Positions 52,613 to 64,000 of a stretch of DNA of 64,000 nt are shown one piece after another; positions within the stretch are counted from its first letter, which is position 1; every line of letters starts with the position of its first letter. The position numbers and the translations under genes were made by a program. This DNA is from Anisakis pegreffii. Taxonomy: Eukaryota; Nematoda; Chromadorea; Rhabditida; Anisakidae. The notes under the pieces were generated by a model that was not told where the DNA came from, did no database searches, and saw only the letters and a program-made list of their open reading frames with translations. Location of the stretch: positions 46,773 to 110,772 of the forward strand of contig JAPYMA010001321.1 in NCBI GenBank assembly GCA_035041965.1. The letters run 5' to 3'.

Positions 52613-55600
52613 TCACAAAACCTTCAAAATAGCACATAAAATGTGTCGTTTCGTATCATCGAATTCATTACAAGGAACTTTACAACTTCGGAAGAAAATC
52701 GCATAAACTTTGTCACAATTACTGCAGAATGCGACCATTTGGACTAACAAATAAAACTGAACATGAGCGATTTGTATGAAAAATATTTAAAAACTGCGGT
52801 AGAGAATGCAAAAACTCACAATTTCGAAACTAAATTCGAGTGGTTTGAAATGAGTTGTTGAATGGCGGTCAAAGAAGCCAGATTCGCTGAACGATTCAAC
52901 TTGATCTGCTGAGCATGTTCCAGCAGAATGCTCTTCAGCCATAATTGCCATAACTGGATGTGACACTGTGCTAAAGTGTTCTTACCATTCGATAACCACT
53001 GCAACAGTTTCTCTGCGTATATGATCGCTAACGATCGCGTGACAACATCAACTGAAAGTATTCATCACTTGACGTAACCATGAAATATTAGAACAGTTAA
53101 TGCAATGAAATAACTGCACACGAACATTTACCGTAATGCGCTGTTCTTCATTCAATTTGCATTATTCCCGAAAAAGTAAGTAATTGCTCTTGAAATGGAT
53201 GGAAACCATCTAAGCAAATATTTGTATCACACCGACAGTCATTTAGTTAAAAAGTTGAGAAATAATGAACGTATAAGCACTCAAAATCAGTCATAATGAA
53301 ATTTTAAACGAATTTGAAAGGATAGATAACAGCCATACATACACTCTAACATACGGCTACAAAGCCAAAAAACTAAAGATACTCAAACAATTTCGTCTTC
53401 ATCATCTTCATGTTTTCCAAAATGAGACTGAAACGATCCGTCGAGAAGGATAAACCAACCTTGTGCGAGTGGTGTGGCCAGAACACATTGCTCTATCAGT
53501 TGAGCGTCGTTCAAACGCAATGCCATTACCAATGCATGCGAATACTCTGCTTGGGCGAGTTTTTGCTTGATTCCTTTTGGTGTTACCTCTACGTTTAGCT
53601 CATATGGATCGAATATCAAACGATTATCTCTCGAGAACACGCACACACCTTCGGTTGAACAGACGGCAAAACTCAATCCTTAAAGAAACGATCTTTTAAT
53701 TACTCAGATTTACAATTCGCTTTGTGATATCAGTTATGGAATTTCATTCAGTCTTCGACAACTTAATGAATTAATCAAAAATCCAATGTGGAATTACAGA
53801 TTCTTGAGCAAAAATTCCTCATCCAGCAGGATTCAAATGCAGTTTCAACTCGAACAACGTTTCACGATGCACCAACACCACTGAATTAAACGAGTCTCTT
53901 ACAAATTAGTTCATAACTGATCGAATGAAGGCAATCCAAACGCCAAAATCAAACCGGTAGGTGAAAAGTTGATGTGCTGAACGCGTATTTCGGGTTTGGC
54001 TGATCGCTCGGCCATATCCGAATGTTTTGTACCAGCTAACTTGATACGTTTCTTACCGTCCGCTTCATCCTCACTGTCTGAAGCATCCACCAGTGCCATA
54101 TTACCAAATTCCGTAAGATTACGGCGATTTATATCCAACTGAAAATATTTCACGAGATCGAAATGCGACCTCCTCTAATTCTATATTGAAAATGAAAAAG
54201 TAACATGATTCACAAACACCAAATATTTGGGAAAATTCAAAATCTCAGCTGTTTTTTTAACTAACCTATACATCGCTTGCGTCACGAAACAATAGCTCAG
54301 TACATAGTAAGACCGGATCGATTCTCATTTAATTTCTTTTTTCACATCACATATTTCATTCGGAATTCAATTAGCTTCGAAACGAAATCAATTGAAACAC
54401 TCACCGTAACTCCATCTAAACTTCGATTAGTAGTCAACTTGAATTTTCTGACGATAAGCCTTTCAGCCACATTGTACATACAAATATAATTCGATCGACC
54501 CGCAGCAAGGATGAATGCACCATCAGCCGAAAAACAAATACACGTGAAGGACCTGAAAAAGAACACATTCAGTTAAGATTGCACTCAACGAATGCCCAAT
54601 AATCGACCGAAAAATAAAACTGGAAGCGAACGATATCAAACAAGAACATAAAATGACAACCAACTTGTTCTTTTGACTGGTCTCCTTCTTGATCAATTCA
54701 GTCGTATTACGTGCCGCATCCACATCCAACTTCGTATCAATGCTTCCCCATTGCGTCGACGATTCAGAGTCGAACAGCGTTATCGAACCGTCTAAACACA
54801 ACACCTAAAAGCAAAATTGAAAGTTATTTGATCTCAGAGAACATCACCAGAAAATCATCAGCAACGATTTCATCGATCGATCAATTTTCGATGAACTCAA
54901 TGAAATGATATTGATCTTTCATGAGATATCGTAGAGATCTTAGTATTTTCAGCGAGTTGCAAATTTCTCAAGTTATCCACTACACGATCACAGTCGATCG
55001 ACTATCAGACGAAGTCTCTTTGTAATTGAGTAACGTACCGCAATATTTTGTCCCGATGGCGAATAAGAAACGTCGAGTGCTTCATCGATCAATTCAATAG
55101 TTTCTGACGATTTCGATTCAACGATACTCCAAATTCGCATTGTTTTATCCCATGACGCCGATACTACGAACGTTCCTGAAAACAACTATTGGCATTAGTT
55201 AATCAGAGAGATTTCCAGCAAAATAAAATTATCCATTTCTACCGATGACGCGAGTAGATATTGATCAGCTTCCAACGAAAAGTTAATTGAATGAAAACAA
55301 TATGCACGGAACATTTTTCTAACGGCAACCAGTTTTAACACTTAAGTTCCTCGCGAGATTATAGATTTTTTAAAGAAACAAATAATCGCAGCATCAAATT
55401 TTGCCTATGGACAGTTTTCCGATAGAGTGTGTGCGCCTTGAAGACATTGTTCTCAAAGAATATTATGCATACAGCATTTTGCAAATTCCGTGGTGATCGC
55501 GAGCCAACTGCTCGAATCTCATAACAAACCCTCAACATAAAGCATTACCATGAATTGAGATGGCTGCAATCGGTGCACTATGACCCGATAAGACATCCAG

Positions 55601-58600
55601 TAATCGACCATTTTCAAGACTCCAAACGAATATATTATAGGTATCAACTGATGACGCAACCACTAAATCGCCAGACGAATCCACCGCTAAACTGCCCAGC
55701 TGAGTCTGTTCTGGACATACCAACGTCCGAAAATTACGATACCTGCAGAAAATGTTCACGATTAAAGTACCGACGAATTGAAAGGAAACATATTGCTGTT
55801 TGCTGCTTGTTCGGTTCGAACTCACCATATGGCATAACAATCACAATTCATCAAGACCATCACTTACTAGATGTGGATTGATAAAAACAACGAGACAAAC
55901 CTCTGAAGATCGTGCGCTCGTACAGTTCCATCGAATGACGATGACAAAATCGCTTTACCGTCAGATATCCAACACACCGCACTTATGCCACTTGTATGCT
56001 CAGTGAACGTCACAACGCAGAACGAAGAACGACAATTCCAAATTTTCACCTCCAAATGAGAATTTATTCAAATTATCAAAAGTATTGGCATGAAGAAGTT
56101 CCATTTCGCAACGTTCTCATTCTGACCATACTAATACCATTCGTTCTGCATACTCATTTCCAAATTAAAAATCTCACTTGAAAATCTTAAACGTCTACCT
56201 AATTTATTAATTCATTTCTAGAAACAAATGATAATACTACTAATAAACATGAATAACGATATTCGCAGAGAAATGCAAACGAAAGTCTATTCCACAAACA
56301 AAATAACTTAATCTAAAATGAAGAACCTTGCCGTCCTCAGCACCAGTGGCCAGCATCGATCCATCCGGTGAATAAGCGCAAGTGGTCACTGTCTGACTAT
56401 GAGATTGTTGTTTCATAACGTACGTTTCGCTCTGCCACTCCCAAACCACCAACTGCGCATCACTCCCCTTCCCACATCCAATCGCAATCCAATCTCCACT
56501 CTTATTCACATTCATACTCATCACTTCCAATTCTGATATCCTGCAAATCCAAAATTAACATCCGTTCCTTCAACACATAAACTAATAATCATTTGATAAA
56601 TTTACGGCTACGCTATTCAAAGAATTTTGCATAATTAAATGAGAAAATAAATAACGATAACGGAATGTAATGAATTTTGATAACAGAGTATGCGCGAAAC
56701 ACCAAAACGATATGCAAAGAAACAAACAATCGCAAAGAAAATAGGTTTGAATAATAGAAAGGACTGATATGTGAAACAACCTTAAACTATGTATAAGACT
56801 GAACGAAGGTAGCTCATGAAGCAGGAAAACACCGTTGGTGAACGCTGTGACGAGGAGATTTGTTGGTGAGTGATATGTGCATGCCGATACGTCTACTCCT
56901 TGGGAACTGTTACCGCTCAGGTCGTCGAAAAGATTGCGCCTGAAATATTTGACGATATAAACGACTCTGCCAAAGTTTTCATTCATAAAAAATCTGCTAA
57001 TAAATAGCAGATTCCTGCAACTGCAAAATAACAGAAGACCGTTAAAAATTCTCGGTTAAAATTCGAATGTTTTTGAAATAAATTGCCCTCAATAATTCCG
57101 ATGATGAGACAGAAAATGAACTAACTACAGTGAATTTTCAAAGGAAAAAAAAAACGAACCGTTCACTTTTATCATACAGCATCTTCTTCACTTCATCTGA
57201 TGTTTCACTATTGCAAACGCCGCTCACCAGATCACCAGCCGTCAGAGAGCAACTCCATAAATTCGCTAATCCACGACTGCCGACAGTAATTAACTGGAAG
57301 ATTCGTGAAAAATCACAGTCAAAATTACTCCTCAAGGCGATTCTGATTGCAATTTGCTTTTTGATCGCAGTTAAAAGTTAAAAGAAGCGGCTGAGATCCC
57401 TCAATAGAAGAATAATAATTTCAGCTTCTTTATCACATTTTCAACAATAAAAAATATTATCACTGAAACACCCATCCAATTCGGCCTTCTTGTTCTGATT
57501 TTATGCTAACAACATACTCAGCTGTAACACCCAAAAGCATCGACTACTAACATTATACGATTGATTACGAAAATAATTCGCAACAATCGCTCCTCTATGT
57601 GATGCCAGTGAATACATGAACACATTCTGTAACTTCCCTCCAGCTGCTACAATCCGAACTTGTTTATCGTCAGATCCGGCTGCCAATAATCTATAAGAAA
57701 ATGTCACGTCAATAATTAACCATCTTTAATTCTAATGCAACAAAACTATGCCGTATTGGACATGTGAGTGAGTTGACTGCTTTTTAAATAACAAAAAAGT
57801 TCAGCTTGTTAAAACAATCGACTATGCAATTGAAATGACGTACTTCGAGTCATGACTCCATTCGATATGCCGCACACTACCAGATGTGATTTTGTATGTT
57901 TCTTGCAGAACGAATGGATTGAATTGATTCGCATGGAAACCGGCCACCGAGAAGACCTGTACGTCTCCATCGCGACACGCCGCTATACGTCTGAAGTTTG
58001 AACGACAAATATTTTTATGACATACTCCATCAGAATTTTGCACACCACATTCAAACAAAAGCGAACATTCAATCGGGAATTATAAATGCGCACGTATCGT
58101 CAAACGAAACTTCATATAGCTGATATGCAGTGAGTCTATACACTAAAGTGCTTACAGAATGGTTCCGTGGAAAAATTCACTGCAATTATAAAACATAAAG
58201 GCATCCAGACGAAATTTTGCTTCAAGATTCTCGACTGCCCATCCTTGATATGACAGTGTTTGCTCAGGTCATGGATATATGCTTATTACAGAGTTCCATG
58301 CATGTAAATCAAAACTGTTAATATTGAAAAGTGATTTGTCTACCTTCCATTTGGTGAGAATTTCACATCGCCGACGTTTTTATAAAAACGATGTCGGTAA
58401 AGAACGGTTTGTGTTGATAGATTCACATAGAGTCCTTCACCACCTGAAGTGAGTTTTCGATGGATGACACAGTGATATATGCATATTCATCAGTTGAAGA
58501 TCAATCCTTTCAAATAAAAAAATTGTAACGCTGATGAATCAAATATGAGACCTTCATTAACGATAAACATATGCGTTCCGGCCGGATTCAGTGCCACCAC

Positions 58601-59164
58601 TTTTATTGTCTGTTCTGACTCTACTGCGATTGTATTTGACAGATTACTGTAAAATAAGTGAAATAAATTAATATTTACTGCTACTTATAATCAAAAGAGT
58701 GAAACATTTCGAGAAATTATTTAAAAAATGACGCGTACATTACAGATTATTTCAGTTCAAATCACAGAGAACCATGCGATAGAAACGCTGAGTAAAATAA
58801 AACACCATTCGACTAACTTTTTCAAATCGAATGCGGTCACTTTATTGCCAACTGGACTGAGCAGTGAATTACCGTCTGGAGTAAAAACGACATTTCCACC
58901 CCTATAGACGGTTCCGATCAGATTTGCAAACTGAAAGGAGAGAAAACTGATCATCACGAAACGATCAGACACAAAGATCAGATGATCATTTTCAAACTGA
59001 ATGCCCATTGAAAGCATTCCTCACTCAGCTTCATACCGTTAATGATTTGAATAATAATGGAAACAATGAGAAGCAGACAATGCAAATGTCTTCGAACCAC
59101 TTCAAATGATATTCTGTGGTCGTAGATTACAAAATTTACAACTTACACGATAGTCAATATTCAT
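52613..59164 (-). CDS. PWP2: PWP2, WD-repeat component of the UTP-B / small-subunit processome
   Basis: A nucleolar scaffold needed for early 18S rRNA processing. Exon 1 (59147-59164) MNIDYR splices to FANLIGTVYRGGNVVFTPDG and NSLLSPVGNKVTAFDLKK, almost the family N-terminus. WD units follow: VRHIEWSHDSKY, LLAAGSDDKQVRI, VWEWQSETYVMKQQSHSQTV, CAYSPDGSMLATGAEDGKV, IWNCRSSFCVVTFTEHTSGI, FVWSLENGRLLDVLSGHSAP, FVVSASWDKTMRIWSIVES and ILAAGRSNYICMYNVAERL. An acidic linker (ASDSEDEADGKKR) precedes the Utp12-type helical domain (EYSHALVMALRLND, QWLSNGKNTLAQCHIQLWQL). There are more than a dozen exons. The frame can stop at 52816, but GTGAGT there plus a CTGCAG acceptor near 52746 adds FNCDKVYAIFFRSCK and a stop at 52613. 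That form is preferred because the family usually continues with an Asn/Asp-Tyr segment. Confidence 0.93.
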
Positions 59165-60241
59165 GATACTGCTCGAAAATGACTTTGCTTGTTCAGCAGA
59201 TCATCAACACTGAAGACTCGTTAGGATCGTACAATTCGATTCTTGCTGTTTCTTATCCAATGAAGACAATCACCACATCAATGACTGTTATATCTTGAAA
59301 AAAATTTCGTCAACGCTCAAAATTTGTAATCTTCACAGTCGCATGACTAAATTTACGAAAGAGTTTGAATTCTGCATGATAAAGATCATTTGAAGAGACA
59401 TGAGTGCATGATTGCTTATGGCATTGACTCGAGATTCATTCCAGCCTGCTTATTTCACCCGAATATGTAACTGATTGTTCAAGACAACCGATGACAACAA
59501 TGACAAGTATGTAGTGCATAAAGCAGAAAACCAATCAAGTCATTGCACATCCCAAATTTTATTTAATCCTTCAACAAAAACAAACAACAACCACGTAAAT
59601 ATCGTTAGTACGCAAGCGAACGAAAAAAGTAAATCATTAAATAATTTTACAATATATTCGTTCAACTCGTATAAATAAGTTATCAATTGCACAATACCAA
59701 AAATAATTTGATACACTTGTTGGGAATGCTTAATACCGAAAATCCACAGAAAATCGTGCGATTACCCACAAAAAACAATCAAATTAAAGAGTATCACAGT
59801 GAAGATCCCAGAAAGATGATCAAAATCAAAACAATGATCATGAACGTAATTAATGAACAACTGAAAATATTCATCAGCAATTAAATACTGAATATTCACG
59901 AACAATGAACATTACCTAAGCGAGTTAACTTTCCAGCAATTCCAACCTTCAAGAAGGAATTCACGATACCGATAAGATTAACAATAAGACAGAAAGGAAA
60001 TTTTTCTCAGTTCAACACAGATTCCAAGTAAACGCAATAAGAGGATTTCAATCAATTGAGAAAACAAGTTCAAGCTCGCATTCAATCGTCAAAATTCTGA
60101 TACAATCAAACGGTTCGTTTAAAAAAATCGATCTTTTCAATCAATAACACATTAATATTATATAAAGAGCTCAAATTGACCAAATAACCTCGAATTCATT
60201 TCACTGCAAATCAATGTTTCAGTAATTTTACTCGCGAATGG
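59165..60241. other. Intergenic region between PWP2 and SLC35B1
   Basis: About 1.1 kb of A-rich DNA, expected to hold the PWP2 promoter and the SLC35B1 3' UTR. Lys/Asn-rich rightward frames near 59475-59884 reflect base composition. No element was recognised. Confidence 0.6.
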
Positions 60242-62267
60242 TTAACTACTCTTAACAGGTGGATGTTTCTTCTTGCTTTCGATAGCGTCCAACAAAAGAC
60301 CAGTGAATACAATAACTGTACCAACAATTTGGCGTTGTGAGAGAACATTTCCGAACAGAAGAACTGAGCCAAGCATCGTGAACAGTTTTCGTGTTGTTGT
60401 TACGATCGAACACGTCAGCGGTCCAAATTCGGTGACTGTCTTGAAGATGAAATACTGAAAATTACTAACGAATGAAATTTTATCATACGCTGGTAGTGTG
60501 CGTAACGAAGGATGGCTTTGATCACTCTGAGCAGACTCAGATCAGACGCTGAATCCTTGCGGATTATCAATCGAACACATCGTTAGTGCTTAACCAATAA
60601 TGAAAGAAGTGCACGAAGCTGCTCTTCAAAACAATCTCAAAACAACACTAAAAGCTTCACGCGATTAGTTTAACATTAGTTAATTTGCATTTAGCAAAAG
60701 AAATTCACATTATAAAGTTTATATAAATTATGATTCCAAAAAAAAATTCACATACTTGTCCGAAAGCACTTGTGAATGCAAGCATCAAAAGGTTTGTGAT
60801 GACTGATGGATAATCGTTGACGAAATAACTGAACGCCGCTAATTCACCAGTGGTCAACAGACCGAAAAGAAGATAGATGGACGAGAAAAGATTCATATTG
60901 TACATCATTGAATGTGCATTTGCTTTGTAATGACGTCGAATATTGTCCTGAATCGCCCCCGTCGTGCCATCCATCGCCAATGAGAATACCTGCAAGGCAT
61001 TTTTCATTTTTGTAAGCTTTCGCTCCGATTCGAATAAATTCACTACGAAAAATATTTCAGAACACGTCTGATTATGGAGAGAAGACTCCTCAAATTTACC
61101 GAAAACAAATAGGGGCGTAATAGCAAAATCTCAAAAGATCAAAGCAATAAAAATGGTCAAAAAATTAAATCAGTTTCATAAACTTCTTGTACTTATCTTT
61201 TCCTGATTTTCGATAAAATTCAAGTAAGGCTAAAGAAGCGATGAATACTCACCAAGAAGAATTCTCCTATGCCAAACGAAAACACGGACCGTCCATGTGA
61301 AGTGCCAGCCTTATCTTTATAAAGAAATATTGCTACGCCGATTACAATCATCAATACGAATACGTATTTTTTCCAATGATATTTCTTGGCGGCGAAGAGA
61401 ACACCGAAAATCAAAATCGGTATCGGTTTGCACGATTTTGCAAGCACCTAAAATGAACTATCGTTTCATAAAAACAACCAGTGAGGTGAATTCTTAGAAG
61501 TAGACGTGAAAACACTCAAATTAAAATGAAAAACCTGAGTGGGATATAGAATGAACTGAAGTGCATGATTGCTGGCCATCATCGCCAGAAGGTAGCTCAT
61601 TGCAACGCACGCATACATTTTTGTGGGTACATTATCACGACTTTGACCTCGTAACATATATGCAAATGCCGTGTTCACTGCACACTGTACAAATACTAAG
61701 GCCTGTGTAAATGTGAAACGATCCTTGCCACCTTCTCCATATTTACCTTTCGTTCTAAAATTCAGCCACTCTTCAATGAGTAATGTAATTTCAATTCAGA
61801 TCTCGATGTGGACAAAAAATAAAACTTTTGAATTCTGACAAATCGCATAAAGGAGAGGCAGGAGAGGGGAACAAAATCGAAAGTGGTGACGACTGGCTGA
61901 AGGAACGGGGAAAAGAAATTTGCAATTCGGAGGTTGGTAAGGGAGTGGAAGTTTGAGGGATAATATATCATAAGACGGGTTTATATTCGGGATTTTATGG
62001 CACATCAAGGAATGAAATAAACGACGACGAAAATATTTTAATAAACACGAAGAAAAGATGAACTCACATAGCTTCTTGAACGATTCCAAACCACAAATAA
62101 CAAACGAGAATGCCGCCACTACAGAACACGAGACTGATGGCTTGTCGCCAGTTGAAGTGGTGACTATGTGCGCTAGAGGTGTGATGTTGTGCTTTCGCAT
62201 CCTGTTGCCCATGATCATGCTCCACAACTATACTTCCATCCTGTTTATGTTCAACGTCATGCGCCAT
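60242..62267 (-). CDS. SLC35B1: SLC35B1/HUT-1, ER nucleotide(-sugar) transporter
   Basis: A multi-pass ER transporter proposed to move UDP-galactose or to exchange ADP and ATP for the ER lumen. Exons lie near 62064-62267, 61530-61753, 61252-61448, 60757-60990 and 60242-60455. The His-rich N-terminus [20 protein letters not shown] precedes [111 protein letters not shown] and [19 protein letters not shown]. These follow human SLC35B1 segment by segment. It ends [10 protein letters not shown]; the Lys cluster may serve ER retrieval, though it is not a strict KKXX. The hydrophilic His/Asp N-terminus differs from the human one. Confidence 0.94.
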
Positions 62268-64000
62268 ATTACGCCGTTAACACCTATAACAATAGGGGTG
62301 ATTAAAACTGCCGCATCTTTAGTGGACGCCTTCGAACGAAACAATTTAGAGGAAATATAACAACACATTGAAATTAAATTAAATTCAAACGATTCTTTAA
62401 GCAGCATTCGAATTCTGAGATATGCGAAAAAATCACAAGTCTCAAAATTAAGAGAACGAATATAACTACGGAAAACAATCAACGAACTCATCGACACGCA
62501 CCACGCTCATAAAAGCATCTAAACGCAGCTAAAAAGAATGTAGCAAAAAGAGTTTATAAAACGTCAGCTTTATTGTGTAACTGAGGTTGGTAACCAAGAC
62601 ACTTTAATCGCATTACGCCAAACGGCTTAGTACAGTTCATTTGCATTGGGGAAAGTTTGTTGCACTCAAATTGACGGGCTGATAATCGAACAGAGCACAA
62701 AATGCACGAAGAATTATAAATAAGAGCGAATCAGTGATATGGCTGAAATGAATGAGAAAAAAGGCATGATGTAATGATAAATTGATGAAAAGGAATGAGA
62801 GCGGTGAGACATCATGGAAATTATACATGAAAATCGTTAATAGACTGTGGGAGGAGAGTTGTATATGGGAGCATGAAAAACGTGTATGCCTTCTGAATAC
62901 GTTCTTCTACTAGAAGCTACTCTCCTGTAATCTATCAACTCCGCACATTCTATTCACAGTTTTCATTCCCGATTACAGTGATGTCTCATCACTCTCGTAC
63001 CTTGTTTGACTGATAACATTACAGTTCCATTATGGCATGATACTTTTCTCATTCACATCAGACGTATCAATGACTCGCTCTCGTATATAATTCTCCCCGA
63101 ATTCTCAATTCTGTTCATTCCATCACATCGCACTTTCAGTGCAGTTTGATTTCAACTACTGATGGTATGGGTAAAACGATTCGCCACAACACATAAAACA
63201 ACTGAGATGCATAATCATCAAGTCCGATGTAATCATGATATCTCACACAATCCGAATTTCTCGATTCTCAACGAAGTTAGCTGTGAACCTCAAGTAAAAA
63301 AGGATTGGAGGGAAGGGAAAAACAGATTCAATCAGTGGCACAGTAATGCTATTAAACGAACTACATGCTATAATGATCTTTCAGCTAAAAACAACAGGAA
63401 CAAACTTCTTTAATCCAATATGGCTTGTCACAACCAACTCTTCCGGATTTAAGGCGCAGTACTTGTTTCAAGTAAATTACTGCAAATTTCTCTTATAATC
63501 ATTAGAAATTGGAGAATTCCAAACCCTGCACTTTTCAGAATTTGTACTTCTTGGTATATCGAGCTCAGAGATGAACCGTTTAAATCTTTGATTACATCAC
63601 GAAAGCTTCTCACAAATATGCATAACATATTGTTGAAATATCTCTTCACCATCGAAAGATTAGTAAAAATTGGAATTCAGGAAATTTGAGGCAGATATCC
63701 GCATTTTAATCGAATTGAACGTGTACGGATGAGTTATGGTTGCATCGAAAGTTTCTTGACTGATGAATACAATGATGTAATTCTCAACGGAATGATGCGA
63801 ATCCATATTAAAATAAAGTTTCTTAAATTTCCCCGTAATCTTAAATCGATAACGATGAACAAGCACGTCATATGTAGATCATAAATAATCTCGGGTGTGA
63901 TGATAAATGATACAATCATTATCAGATCTTAATCAAGAGTTAGTTTCCTTCAAACTTAACTCAGATAAACTGATTGGACATGGCAAAAGCCTATGTATCT
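62268..64000. other. Right-end region without a recognised gene
   Basis: Upstream of SLC35B1, so it should hold that promoter. Frames at 63162-63413 (rightward, 83 codons, His/Asn/Lys-rich) and 63449-63652 (leftward) show no recognisable domain or splice support. A neighbouring gene may lie beyond 64000. Confidence 0.5.

Noticed and set aside
63162..63413. 83-codon ORF at the right end
   Set aside because: Polar, His/Asn/Lys-rich composition, no family resemblance and no splice context; not enough to call a gene.

Overview
This is nuclear DNA of a nematode. It is AT-rich and its genes are split into many short exons by introns of about 50 to 1,450 bp, usually with TTTCAG-like acceptors. The protein complement fits a nematode: a HIP1-related protein, a TTBK/casein-kinase-1 group kinase and GTP-type PEPCK. 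Several start codons have a TTTCAG site a few bases upstream, as expected for spliced-leader trans-splicing (inferred, no leader is visible). Nothing bacterial, viral, rRNA, tRNA or CRISPR was recognised.

Layout. From 343 to 25276 all genes read rightward: a HIP1-related endocytic adaptor (its 5' end lies left of the window), a TMEM55/PIP4P-type phosphoinositide phosphatase, a 65-residue LYR-motif mitochondrial microprotein, the KEOPS tRNA-modification subunit OSGEP/Kae1, an unrecognised small secreted or single-pass membrane protein, and the thioredoxin-like protein TXNDC17/TRP14. From 25277 to 28736 lies an intergenic convergence zone with ATT repeats, a GC-rich 12-bp inverted repeat and a stray copy of the last TXNDC17 exon. 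From 28737 to 62267 the recognised genes all read leftward: a divergent kinesin with an FHA-like segment, GTP-dependent PEPCK, a TTBK-like kinase, the small-subunit processome protein PWP2 and the ER nucleotide(-sugar) transporter SLC35B1/HUT-1. The right end (62268-64000) has no recognised gene.

Gene products act in unrelated processes (endocytosis, phosphoinositide turnover, mitochondrial function, tRNA t6A formation, redox, microtubule transport, gluconeogenesis/CO2 fixation, ribosome biogenesis, ER transport). The one tightly packed pair is the LYR microprotein and OSGEP, whose reading frames are only 40 bp apart.

Most notable: three consecutive 201-nt coiled-coil exons in the HIP1 gene spaced exactly 491 bp apart; the LYR-OSGEP pair; the displaced TXNDC17 exon; an antisense LINE reverse-transcriptase tail inside a PEPCK intron; a hAT-like MITE beside the kinase 3' end; and two unexplained rightward ORFs at 51165-52329. 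All gene models are hand-spliced; exon edges quoted to the base were checked for phase, others are approximate.
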